Positions 1 to 6,402 of a DNA stretch of 8,961 bases are shown here, piece after piece. Numbering within the stretch: position 1 is the first letter of the stretch; each line of letters begins with the position of its first letter. The notes below the pieces were generated by a model. That model was given only the letters and a program-made list of their open reading frames with translations. It searched no databases and was not told where the DNA came from. Origin of the DNA: a bacterium (lineage in GTDB: Bacteria > Oederibacteriota > PGYV01 > DSBP01); NCBI GenBank assembly GCA_011049465.1, contig DSBP01000297.1, positions 1-8,961 of the forward strand, written 5' to 3'. A program made the translations under genes and the position numbers.

Positions 1-41
1 CTTATCAGCTTTTTTCCTGTTCCCTTGTTTTTTTTAAACAT
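1..41 (-). CDS. 5' end of an unidentified gene running off the left edge
   Basis: An ATG at 41-39 opens a frame on the minus strand that stays open to the window edge: 13 complete codons reading MFKKNKGTGKKLI. It lies about 60 nt downstream of the predicted transcription start of a consensus promoter (107-135), which is the main reason to believe it. The nearby upstream ATG at 55-53 runs into a stop after a few codons, so 41 is the better start. The bases before it are G-rich (a GGGGTGGTGTGGGG run), which could serve as a weak ribosome-binding site but is not a clean Shine-Dalgarno. The lysine-rich start could be the positively charged n-region of a signal peptide, a prepilin or a cytoplasmic basic protein. 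Too little is present to identify it. Confidence 0.45.
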   Translation of the reverse strand, partial: MFKKNKGTGKKLI

Positions 42-106
42 CCCCACACCACCCCATTGTGTTTTATAAACCGCAACTTCGTTTCACTATGTCCTAAATC
101 ATATAA

Positions 107-135
107 ATTATAACGAATAAAGAGCTATTTGTCAA
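107..135 (-). promoter_or_regulatory. Consensus sigma-70 promoter firing leftward
   Basis: On the minus strand a perfect -35 box TTGACA (135-130) is followed by exactly 17 nt and then a perfect -10 box TATAAT (112-107). Transcription should start near position 100 and run left, giving a leader of about 59 nt before the ATG at 41. Both hexamers match the consensus fully and the spacing is optimal, so this should be a strong housekeeping promoter. It is the only intergenic promoter in the window that can be called with assurance. Confidence 0.85.
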
Positions 136-171
136 ATTGTATTGGAATTAAAACGATTCATAAATTAAAAT

Positions 172-514
172 AATTCGTAATTCCTGTTCTTATTCCTATT
201 AACAACTCGCGGACAACAATTCTTTATTCATATTCTTATTTACCCCCCCTGCCTAATTCTTATTAACTTCAAAATAAAACCTTTAACCCGAAACCTGAAA
301 CTGTCGCTTCCGCCTTATCTTTAAGTTTTCAGTCTCTCCCCTGCCCTTGTAGCCGCGAACTTCAGTTCGCGCGCCTTGCCGCTGCGGACTTCCTTCGATT
401 TCACTCAGGATACAAAATCCGCGCCTACATTAACTGCATTAACACGAAACCTTAAACCTGAAACCACAGTATTTGCCTTCACTATAAATTATCAAATATA
501 AAATATAAAATTTC
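172..514 (-). repeat. Composite intergenic repeat, copy A (downstream of ychF)
   Basis: This fills most of the gap between the ychF stop and the leftward promoter. Its part 172-311 aligns with 4216-4354 (copy B), about 80-85% identical by eye with a few short indels. Its part 317-349 matches the second module of copies B and C. Its part 473-514 matches the section of copy B next to macB's stop. Between the last two parts lie about 120 extra bases that include a GC-rich palindromic element (348-429). Several stretches are head-to-tail 7-mers: TAAAACC, TTTAACC, CGAAACC, TGAAACT at 275-302; ATCTTTA, AGTTTTC, AGTCTCT at 317-337; CGAAACC, TTAAACC, TGAAACC at 445-465; AAATATA, AAATATA, AAATTTC at 494-514. 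The last 7-mer ends 6 nt from the ychF stop codon. No open frame or RNA gene was recognised here. The function is unknown. Confidence 0.8.
348..429. repeat. 82-bp GC-rich palindromic (REP/MITE-like) element
   Basis: This is a GC-rich island inside AT-rich spacer. Its ends form imperfect inverted repeats: TGTAGCCGCG at 348-357 against CGCGCCTACA at 420-429, 9 of 10 positions complementary. Inside is a perfect 7-bp hairpin (CGCGAAC 354-360, loop TTCA, GTTCGCG 365-371). A second region has nested pairings: GCGGA 384-388 with TCCGC 418-422, TCCT 391-394 with AGGA 407-410, or GGAT 408-411 with ATCC 417-420. The layout resembles REP-type or small non-autonomous inverted-repeat elements. No clear target-site duplication is visible. 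It interrupts repeat copy A relative to copy B, so it probably inserted into an existing repeat. Confidence 0.65.
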
Positions 515-520
515 CTATTC

Positions 521-1618
521 TCACACATTAAACCTGAAATAAACCACATCCCCGTCCTGCATCACGTAATCCCTTCCCTCGCCTTTCATTAATCCCGCTT
601 CCTTTACCTTCAGCTCTGTCCCAAGCCTTTCAAAATCCCCGAACTTCATCACTTCCGCCCTTATAAAACCGCGCTTAATGTCGCTGTGTATCCGCTCAGC
701 CGCGTCCTCTGCTTTTGTTCCCGCGGGTATGGGCCATGCCCTCACCTCTTTTTCTCCGGCCGTAAAAAAAGTTATCAGGTCCAGAAGGTCATAAGCGCCC
801 TTAATAAACTCGTCAAACCCCCTGTAATCAAACCCCAGCTCCTGTATAAAAGCTGCGCGCTCAGCCTCAGCCAGCTCAAGCATCTCTGTCTCGATTTTAG
901 CCGAGATAACGACATGTCTCCCTTTTCTCTCTTTTATGAAATCAATCAGCCCCGGAAAATGCCTCTCAAAATCCGATATTTTGTCCTCATCCGTGTTAAA
1001 TACATAAAGAACCGGCTTCATCGATATAAACGAATGCTCCCTCACAAGCTTTTTTTCATCTTCGCTTAACCCGGCTGCCGCGGCGGGCCGGCCCGCCTCA
1101 ATGCACGCTTTGACCTTTAACAGCGCGCCGTGCCTTTTCACCTGCTCCTTATCGCCTGATTTCGCCTGCTTTTCAATCTTCTCTGCCGCTTTTGAAGCGG
1201 CCTCAAGGTCAGCGAGCATAAGCTCTGTTTCTATGATTTCAATGTCGCCTATCGGGTCAACTTTTCCCTTTGACCTTGCCACATTCGGGTCCGTAAATGC
1301 CCTCACCACATGCGCTATTGCGTCAACCTGCCGTATATGCGAGAGGAACTTATTGCCCAGCCCTTCCCCCTTTGACGCGCCTGCCACAAGCCCGGCTATG
1401 TCAACAAACTTCATCGGAGCGGGCGTGTATTTTGTGCTTCCGTTGTTGTAAACAGAGAAGAGAAAATCAAGCCTGGAATCCGGCACAGCCACAACACCCA
1501 CATTGGGCTCGATTGTGCAGAATTCGTAATTGGCCACTTCCGCGCCGCCTGCGCGGGTAAGCACGTTGAATGTTGTTGATTTGCCCACATTGGGCAGCCC
1601 TACTATGCCTACTTCCAT
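521..1618 (-). CDS. ychF: Redox-regulated ATPase YchF (OLA1/YchF family)
   Basis: YchF is a conserved cytoplasmic P-loop NTPase of the Obg-related group. It associates with ribosomes, prefers ATP to GTP in characterised members, and is linked to stress responses and translation. At 365 aa it is the usual length (about 363). The P-loop GLPNVGKS is at residues 7-14. The G3 motif DIAG is at 73-76, followed by Leu77 where classical GTPases carry catalytic Gln, as expected for a hydrophobic-substituted NTPase. The nucleotide-base motif is NTDE (208-211) instead of NKxD, the signature that relaxes GTP specificity. SAK follows at 239-241. A helical insert spans about 127-200, and the C-terminal TGS domain (about 282-365) ends in the family-typical FNV. 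The start ATG has AGAGG about 10 nt upstream. The gene lies only 98 nt after hppA, with hppA's terminator hairpin in between. Identification is secure. Confidence 0.97.
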   Translation of the reverse strand: MEVGIVGLPNVGKSTTFNVLTRAGGAEVANYEFCTIEPNVGVVAVPDSRLDFLFSVYNNGSTKYTPAPMKFVDIAGLVAGASKGEGLGNKFLSHIRQVDAIAHVVRAFTDPNVARSKGKVDPIGDIEIIETELMLADLEAASKAAEKIEKQAKSGDKEQVKRHGALLKVKACIEAGRPAAAAGLSEDEKKLVREHSFISMKPVLYVFNTDEDKISDFERHFPGLIDFIKERKGRHVVISAKIETEMLELAEAERAAFIQELGFDYRGFDEFIKGAYDLLDLITFFTAGEKEVRAWPIPAGTKAEDAAERIHSDIKRGFIRAEVMKFGDFERLGTELKVKEAGLMKGEGRDYVMQDGDVVYFRFNV

Positions 1619-1645
1619 TCTCTTTTAACCTCTGTTTTCGTTTTA

Positions 1646-1687
1646 AAAGAGACAAGGGCCGGTTTTAACTCCGGCCCTTGTCTCTTT
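1646..1687 (-). terminator. Intrinsic terminator after hppA
   Basis: A perfect 17-bp inverted repeat pairs positions 1646-1662 with 1671-1687 across an 8-nt loop. The stem includes GGGCCGG/CCGGCCC and is GC-rich at the loop end. Read on the minus strand, the right arm ends in CTCTTTT followed by AAAA, giving a short U-tract. It begins 29 nt past the hppA stop, the expected place for a Rho-independent terminator. The left side leaves only 27 nt before the ychF start codon, so a conventional ychF promoter cannot fit between them. ychF may therefore rely on read-through or on a promoter inside or before the hairpin. The plus-strand sequence after the stem (TATATAAC) is less terminator-like. Confidence 0.85.
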
Positions 1688-1716
1688 ATATAACACGCGG
1701 TTTGACCCGCTGTGCC

Positions 1717-4098
1717 TTATTTCTTTGCCTTTGCCGTCTTTGTTATTACCTCTTTCTCTATCGCCGCGACAGCCGGGTCAGACCTTTTGGAATACATCAG
1801 GCCCACTGTCACTATGCCGAGGCACACAAGCACAATAATTATGGAATTTATTGTCAGCCCCTCGTGCATTGCCGGAAGTATCGGCGCGATAAGCAGAGCG
1901 ACAAGGTTCATTACCTTTATCAGAGGATTGAGAGCCGGCCCCGCAGTATCCTTAAACGGGTCTCCGACCGTGTCTCCGATAACAGCCGCCTTGTGCCTTT
2001 CCGTGCCTTTGAGGCCCATTGCCTCAACCGATTTCTTCGCGTTGTCCCACGCGCCGCCTGTGTTGGATAGATAAACAGCCATGAGCTGCCCAACCAGGAT
2101 AACACCCGCGAGGTATCCGCCGAGGCCGTCAGCCTTCAGGAGGAATCCGACCGCGACCGGCATAAGAATGGCCAGAAGCGCCGGGCTCACAAGCTCCCTT
2201 AAAGCGGCGCTTGTGCAGATATCAACAACTTTTGCCGACTCGGGTTTTGCTTTGCCGGCCATAAGCCCTTTAATCTCCTTAAACTGCCTTCTCACCTCGT
2301 TTACAACAAGGAAAGCAGCCCTTCCGACAGCCCTGATAAGAATGGCTGAGAAGAGGAATGGTATCGCGCCGCCTATCAGGAGGCCGATAAACACCGTAGG
2401 CTTGGACAGGTTAATGAACTCCAGTCCCGTCACCTGGTTGAACGAGCTGAAGAGAGCCACAGCCGCTATAACAGCCGTCGCTATCGCGAACCCTTTGGTT
2501 ATGGCTTTTGTCGAATTTCCGACAGCGTCAAGCTCGTCAAGAACCTTGCGGCCCTTGTCGGAAAGCTTTGCCATCTCGCCTATTCCCTGCGCGTTGTCCG
2601 AGACCGGCCCGAATGTGTCCTCGGCAACGATTATACCCGTTACCGTGAGCATTCCAAGGCCTACCAGCGCAATTCCGTAAAGAACCTGGTGAGTTACCGC
2701 GTATACGTCGCCTATCGGCCCTATGTTAAAAATTACAACCGACGTGGCCAAAGATATTGCTATCGCGCAGATTGACCAGACAGAACTCTCCATTCCTTCC
2801 GCCGTGCCGGAAAGGATTGTTGTTGCCGGCCCTGTCATTGTTGATTTTACAATCTCTTTTACGGGCTTGTCTTCTGTCGATGTGAAATACTCGGTAAGCT
2901 TTGAAATCGCGAAAGACAGGAAAATGCCTATTGTCGTAATCGCGAAAAGCTTCCACGCGATAATCGTGGCCGCGTTTTCAGGCGCGCCCGTGTAACGTTC
3001 CGGATTTAACTCCATGTACTTGGCTATCTCGGGAACAAGATAATAAACTGTGGCAACCGCGAAGCCTATTATCGAGAGGACCGACGCTACCATAAAGCCC
3101 CTCTGTATCGGCCTCATCGCGTGCTCCTCGTCGTTCCTTGCCCTTACCGCGTATGTGCCGGCTATTGATGTGATGACACCAATCGCGCGCACAAAAAGCG
3201 GGAAAATAACACCGAGGTTTCCGAAAACCGCGGCGCCCAGAATCATGGCCGCCACAAGGGTTACCTCGTAAGACTCAAATATATCGGCTGCCATACCCGC
3301 GCAGTCGCCGACGTTGTCGCCGACATTGTCGGCTATTGTGGCGGCGTTTCTCGGATCGTCCTCAGGTATGTTTTTCTCGACTTTTCCCACAAGGTCCGCT
3401 CCCACGTCAGCAGCCTTGGTATAGATTCCTCCGCCAACCCTCATAAACAGGGCGAGAAGGCATCCGCCGAACCCGAATCCGACAAGAACATCGGATATGG
3501 CGCTGGGTATGTCCTGGAATATAAGAAATATTGATGTCGCGCCCAAAAGCCCGAGGCCGATTGTGAACATGCCCGCTATCGAGCCTGTCCTGAACGCGAT
3601 TGTCAGCGCCTCTGCCTTGCCTTTATTTACCGCAGCCGCTGCCACGCGCACATTTCCCTTAACCGCGAGTATCATTCCGACAAGCCCGGTTAAGGCCGAC
3701 GCTAAAGCGCCGAGGAAAAATGCCAGCGACCTTCCTATCTTGACTTTGAGCACCTGGTCCTCTGTAAGGCCGAGGGACGGGTCAATCGCAGTTGTCGCGA
3801 AGAGCACAACCATGAGCCCGATGACAAGCCAGATAATTGTCTTAAACTGCCTTGCCAGGTATGCCTTTGCCCCCTTGAAAATCTCGTCATTTATGTCAAT
3901 CATCTTCTGCGTTCCCTTTGATTTCGAGAGGATCTCGAACATCAGGTAAACGCCGTAAAGCAGAGCCACGATTGATGTGGCCCAGACTGCCCAGATAGCG
4001 GTTGTCTCAAAGCCCGTAAGCTCGGTGAGCCTTATGTGCTCGCCTGCCTTATGGACAATTTCCGCCGCTGCCTGTACTACGCCTGCTGATTCTGTCAT
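1717..4098 (-). CDS. hppA: Membrane-bound ion-translocating pyrophosphatase, predicted K+-independent H+ pump
   Basis: This is an integral inner-membrane pump that hydrolyses pyrophosphate and moves an ion, normally H+ or Na+, out of the cytoplasm. At 793 aa it is at or slightly above the upper end of the family range. It has many hydrophobic segments along its length (about 35-57, 87-102, 125-146, 172-195, 203-220 and more), consistent with the usual 16 helices. Substrate-binding motifs are intact: DVGADLVGKVE (231-241, D-x7-K-x-E), DNVGDNVGDCAG (257-268), VAEDTFGPVSDNA (491-503), NTGGAWDNAKK (679-689) and GDTVGDPFKDTAGP (708-721). The potassium-determining motif reads GNSTKAIT (527-534). 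Lys531 and Thr534 occupy the positions that mark K+-independent enzymes (Ala and Gly/Ala in K+-dependent ones), a class whose known members pump H+. Ser replaces the usual Thr in GNTT. A strong Shine-Dalgarno AAGGAGGT (4107-4114) sits 8 nt before the ATG. It is followed by its own terminator, so it is probably monocistronic. Confidence 0.97.
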   Translation of the reverse strand: MTESAGVVQAAAEIVHKAGEHIRLTELTGFETTAIWAVWATSIVALLYGVYLMFEILSKSKGTQKMIDINDEIFKGAKAYLARQFKTIIWLVIGLMVVLFATTAIDPSLGLTEDQVLKVKIGRSLAFFLGALASALTGLVGMILAVKGNVRVAAAAVNKGKAEALTIAFRTGSIAGMFTIGLGLLGATSIFLIFQDIPSAISDVLVGFGFGGCLLALFMRVGGGIYTKAADVGADLVGKVEKNIPEDDPRNAATIADNVGDNVGDCAGMAADIFESYEVTLVAAMILGAAVFGNLGVIFPLFVRAIGVITSIAGTYAVRARNDEEHAMRPIQRGFMVASVLSIIGFAVATVYYLVPEIAKYMELNPERYTGAPENAATIIAWKLFAITTIGIFLSFAISKLTEYFTSTEDKPVKEIVKSTMTGPATTILSGTAEGMESSVWSICAIAISLATSVVIFNIGPIGDVYAVTHQVLYGIALVGLGMLTVTGIIVAEDTFGPVSDNAQGIGEMAKLSDKGRKVLDELDAVGNSTKAITKGFAIATAVIAAVALFSSFNQVTGLEFINLSKPTVFIGLLIGGAIPFLFSAILIRAVGRAAFLVVNEVRRQFKEIKGLMAGKAKPESAKVVDICTSAALRELVSPALLAILMPVAVGFLLKADGLGGYLAGVILVGQLMAVYLSNTGGAWDNAKKSVEAMGLKGTERHKAAVIGDTVGDPFKDTAGPALNPLIKVMNLVALLIAPILPAMHEGLTINSIIIVLVCLGIVTVGLMYSKRSDPAVAAIEKEVITKTAKAKK

Positions 4099-4114
4099 TT
4101 ACAGCTACCTCCTT

Positions 4115-4215
4115 CTATGGAATGTTTAATTTAACAACAAGATTTCACCGGACAAAACAACGGGAACATTCTTGCATAATAGGGGGATTTTGTAAAGCGG
4201 ATTTTGAATAAAGAC
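4115..4215 (-). promoter_or_regulatory. hppA: hppA upstream leader; weak promoter candidates and a direct repeat
   Basis: This unique sequence between the hppA ribosome-binding site and repeat copy B is where the hppA promoter should lie. No consensus promoter is visible. Possible -10 boxes on the minus strand are TATTAT (4181-4176), without a good -35 at 16-18 nt, and TAAATT near 4130, with TTGTCC 16 nt upstream. Each is only a partial match. The octamer CAAAATCC occurs twice, at 4206-4199 and 4192-4185, with a 14-nt period, overlapping the first candidate's upstream region. It could be an operator or simply chance. Treat the exact promoter as unresolved. Confidence 0.25.
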
Positions 4216-4436
4216 AATTCGTGATTCCTGATTCATATTCCTATTAACAACCCGCACACAACAATTCTTAATTCTTATTCATATTCTTATTTACCACCCT
4301 ACCTGATTCCTATTAACTTCAACATGAAACTTGAAACCCGAAACTATCACTTCCTTACTAACTTTCAATTTTCAGTTTTAACTTTTCAGCTTCTTCCTGC
4401 CTTGCTCTCACTCTAAAATTTCAAATTTCAAATTTA
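4216..4436 (-). repeat. Composite intergenic repeat, copy B (downstream of macB)
   Basis: This occupies most of the 351-bp gap between the hppA start and the macB stop. Module 1 (4216-4354) aligns with 172-311. Module 2 (4360-4436) aligns with 8848-8919 and, in fragments, with 317-349 and 473-514. It is the most complete and uninterrupted copy. Seven-base units run head to tail: ATTCGTG, ATTCCTG, ATTCATA at 4217-4237; TGAAACT, TGAAACC, CGAAACT at 4325-4345; AACTTTC, AATTTTC, AGTTTTA, ACTTTTC at 4360-4387; AAATTTC, AAATTTC, AAATTTA at 4416-4436. The last array ends 13 nt from the macB stop codon. Module 1 on the plus strand has 39 C and only 8 G in 139 bases (hand count). No intrinsic terminator hairpin for macB is seen here. 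Confidence 0.85.
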
Positions 4437-4449
4437 AACTGGTTTTTTC

Positions 4450-6402
4450 CTACTCATACCTCAGCGCGTCTATGGGGTTGAGTTCCGATGCCTTTTTCGC
4501 GGGCAGTATTCCGAATACCATTCCCACTCCTATGGAAAAGACAACCGCTATAATTACGGATAACGGCGATATTACCACTGTCCACTTCGCGGCAAAGGCA
4601 AGTATTCCGGAGATGCCCGCGCCGAGAAGTATCCCCAGTATCCCTCCGATAAAAGTCATTAATACGGACTCAATTATAAACTGGCTCATGATATCGGCTC
4701 TTCTCGCGCCTATTGCCTTTCTTAAGCCTATCTCCCTTGTCCTCTCTGTAACAGATACAAGCATAATGTTCATTATGCCTATTCCTCCCACAAGCAGTGA
4801 TATTGCCGCTATGAACCCCAGAAGCATTGAGAGCGCGTTTGCCGTGTCTGTCATTGTCTGCTGCAATTCCGCCATATTCATCACCCTGAAGCTTGTGTCT
4901 GTTGAGAGCCTGTGGCGCTTCATAATGACTTCCTTGACCGCTTCTTCGGCCCTTTCCATTACGCTCATATCCCGGACCTGAACATCTATAGAGTCAACAA
5001 ACTCCTTGCCCATCACCCTGTACATTGCGGTTGTGAGCGGTATTATGACAACATCATCCTGGTCCCTCCACCCGCTTGAGCCCTTGGGCTGCAGCACGCC
5101 TATTACCCTGAAATATATCGTGTTTATCTTTATCTCCTGTCCGACAGGGTCAGAGTCTCCGAATAGTTCCTCGGCGACCGTCCTTCCGAGCACCGCCACC
5201 CTGTTTCTCGTCTTAACATCAGCCTCGGTAAAAAACCTGCCGAAAGCCGGCTCTGAATTCCTCATCTGAGGATAGTTTATGCCCGTGCCCTGTATTGTCG
5301 TGTTCCAGTTCTTCGCGCCGTAAATCACCTGGCTGCGCCTTGTCACATTTCCCGACGCGTGCCTCACCTCGGGTATCCGGCTGAGCGCCTCCACATCCTG
5401 CTCTGTAAACCGCGTAACAGATGTATCGAGAGCGACTCCTCCGGCCCTTCCGGGCCCCGGAAATAATGTCAGCAGGTTTGTCCCCAGCGAAGTAAGGTTT
5501 GCCTCAATGGTTTTTTTGGCGCCTTCGCCGAGCGCGAGCATGGCAATAACAGCGGCGACGCCTATGAGAATACCGAGCATGGAGAGGGCTGACCGCAGTT
5601 TGTTCCCCATAATTGAGTTTAAAGCCTGTTTAAGATAATCAGCGGCCTCCATTCTCCTTGCCTTCAGTCCGGCAGCGGCTGTATCCGGCTTTTCTTTTGC
5701 TTTGGCAGCTGCAGCCGCAGCCGGTTTTTTTCCCCTCTTCCTCTCGTCCGATACTATCCTGCCGTCGCGTATCCTTATTATCCTGTCCGCATATGACGCG
5801 ACCTCATCATCATGCGTCACAATAATCACGGTCTTTCCTGCTTTGTTAAGCCCGCTCAAAAGCTTCATTATTTCCGCCTGGCTCTTTGAGTCAAGGTTTC
5901 CCGTAGGCTCGTCGGCAAGTATTAAACCGGGGCCGTTAACAAGCGCGCGCGCGACAGCCACACGCTGGCGCTCGCCGCCCGAGAGCTCGTTGGGCATGTT
6001 CTTCTTCTTTGAGGCGAGCCCGACGTCCGCGAGCAGTTTTGCTGCCCTTCCCCTGATTTCAGCCCTTCCGGCGTACATGAGCGGAATCTCCACATTTTCA
6101 AGCGTGCTCTCGCGCGGCAGAAGGTGAAACTGCTGGAATATGAATCCTATGTCACGGTTCCTTAAATGCGCGTACTCGTCATCATCAAGCTTTGACGTCT
6201 CTTTGCCCTCGAGCAGATATGAGCCCGAATCCGGCGAATCAAGAAACCCCATAAGATGCATGAGAGTGGATTTGCCCGAGCCCGAAGGCCCCATTATCGC
6301 GAGAAATTCGCCCCTTTTGACGCTCAAAGAGACCCGGTCAAGAGCCTTAAAAGCCACCTTTCCGGTTTTGTATGTTTTACTGAGGTTCTTAATCTCTATC
6401 AA
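4450..6402 (-). CDS. macB: MacB-type ABC exporter: fused ATPase and permease
   Basis: This inner-membrane ABC protein hydrolyses ATP and drives periplasmic conformational changes that push substrates through an adaptor and a TolC-type channel. The 650 aa match MacB (about 650). The ATPase domain (1-220) has Walker A GPSGSGKST (38-46), Q-loop Gln90, signature LSGGERQ (140-146), Walker B LILADEP (160-166), D-loop NLD (169-171) and switch His197, all intact. An Ala/Lys-rich linker (about 222-250) follows. The permease has a first transmembrane helix near 272-292, a large periplasmic domain (about 295-520) and three C-terminal helices (about 522-550, 572-600, 607-632), with the family-typical TERTREIGLRKAIGA at 552-566. 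The start codon is TTG (6402-6400). It overlaps the macA stop as TTGA and has GGAGGA 8 nt upstream inside macA, pointing to translational coupling. The resulting MIEIKNLSKTY start is typical of the family. The substrate cannot be told: macrolide, lipoprotein, peptide or siderophore export are all possible. Confidence 0.93.
   Translation of the reverse strand: MIEIKNLSKTYKTGKVAFKALDRVSLSVKRGEFLAIMGPSGSGKSTLMHLMGFLDSPDSGSYLLEGKETSKLDDDEYAHLRNRDIGFIFQQFHLLPRESTLENVEIPLMYAGRAEIRGRAAKLLADVGLASKKKNMPNELSGGERQRVAVARALVNGPGLILADEPTGNLDSKSQAEIMKLLSGLNKAGKTVIIVTHDDEVASYADRIIRIRDGRIVSDERKRGKKPAAAAAAKAKEKPDTAAAGLKARRMEAADYLKQALNSIMGNKLRSALSMLGILIGVAAVIAMLALGEGAKKTIEANLTSLGTNLLTLFPGPGRAGGVALDTSVTRFTEQDVEALSRIPEVRHASGNVTRRSQVIYGAKNWNTTIQGTGINYPQMRNSEPAFGRFFTEADVKTRNRVAVLGRTVAEELFGDSDPVGQEIKINTIYFRVIGVLQPKGSSGWRDQDDVVIIPLTTAMYRVMGKEFVDSIDVQVRDMSVMERAEEAVKEVIMKRHRLSTDTSFRVMNMAELQQTMTDTANALSMLLGFIAAISLLVGGIGIMNIMLVSVTERTREIGLRKAIGARRADIMSQFIIESVLMTFIGGILGILLGAGISGILAFAAKWTVVISPLSVIIAVVFSIGVGMVFGILPAKKASELNPIDALRYE

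Noticed and set aside
172..514. Small RNA or riboswitch in the ychF-downstream gap
   Set aside because: Apart from the palindromic element there is no stable AT-independent fold, and the sequence is explained as a repeat shared with 4216-4436.
686..1451. Plus-strand open frames opposite ychF
   Set aside because: They lie antisense to a complete, motif-verified ychF, have no ribosome-binding sites and give low-complexity products with no recognisable domain.
1712..3949. Several plus-strand open frames (up to about 200 aa) opposite hppA
   Set aside because: They are mirror frames of a GC-rich membrane protein gene. hppA is intact end to end with all its motifs.
4325..4436. CRISPR array
   Set aside because: The repeated units are 7 nt, head to tail and degenerate, with no spacers, no repeats of 23-40 nt and no cas genes nearby.
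5650..5735. Ala/Lys-rich linker in MacB as a sign of a frameshift or recent gene fusion
   Set aside because: The frame is continuous and a flexible linker between the ATPase and first membrane helix is normal in MacB proteins; the low complexity is ordinary linker drift.
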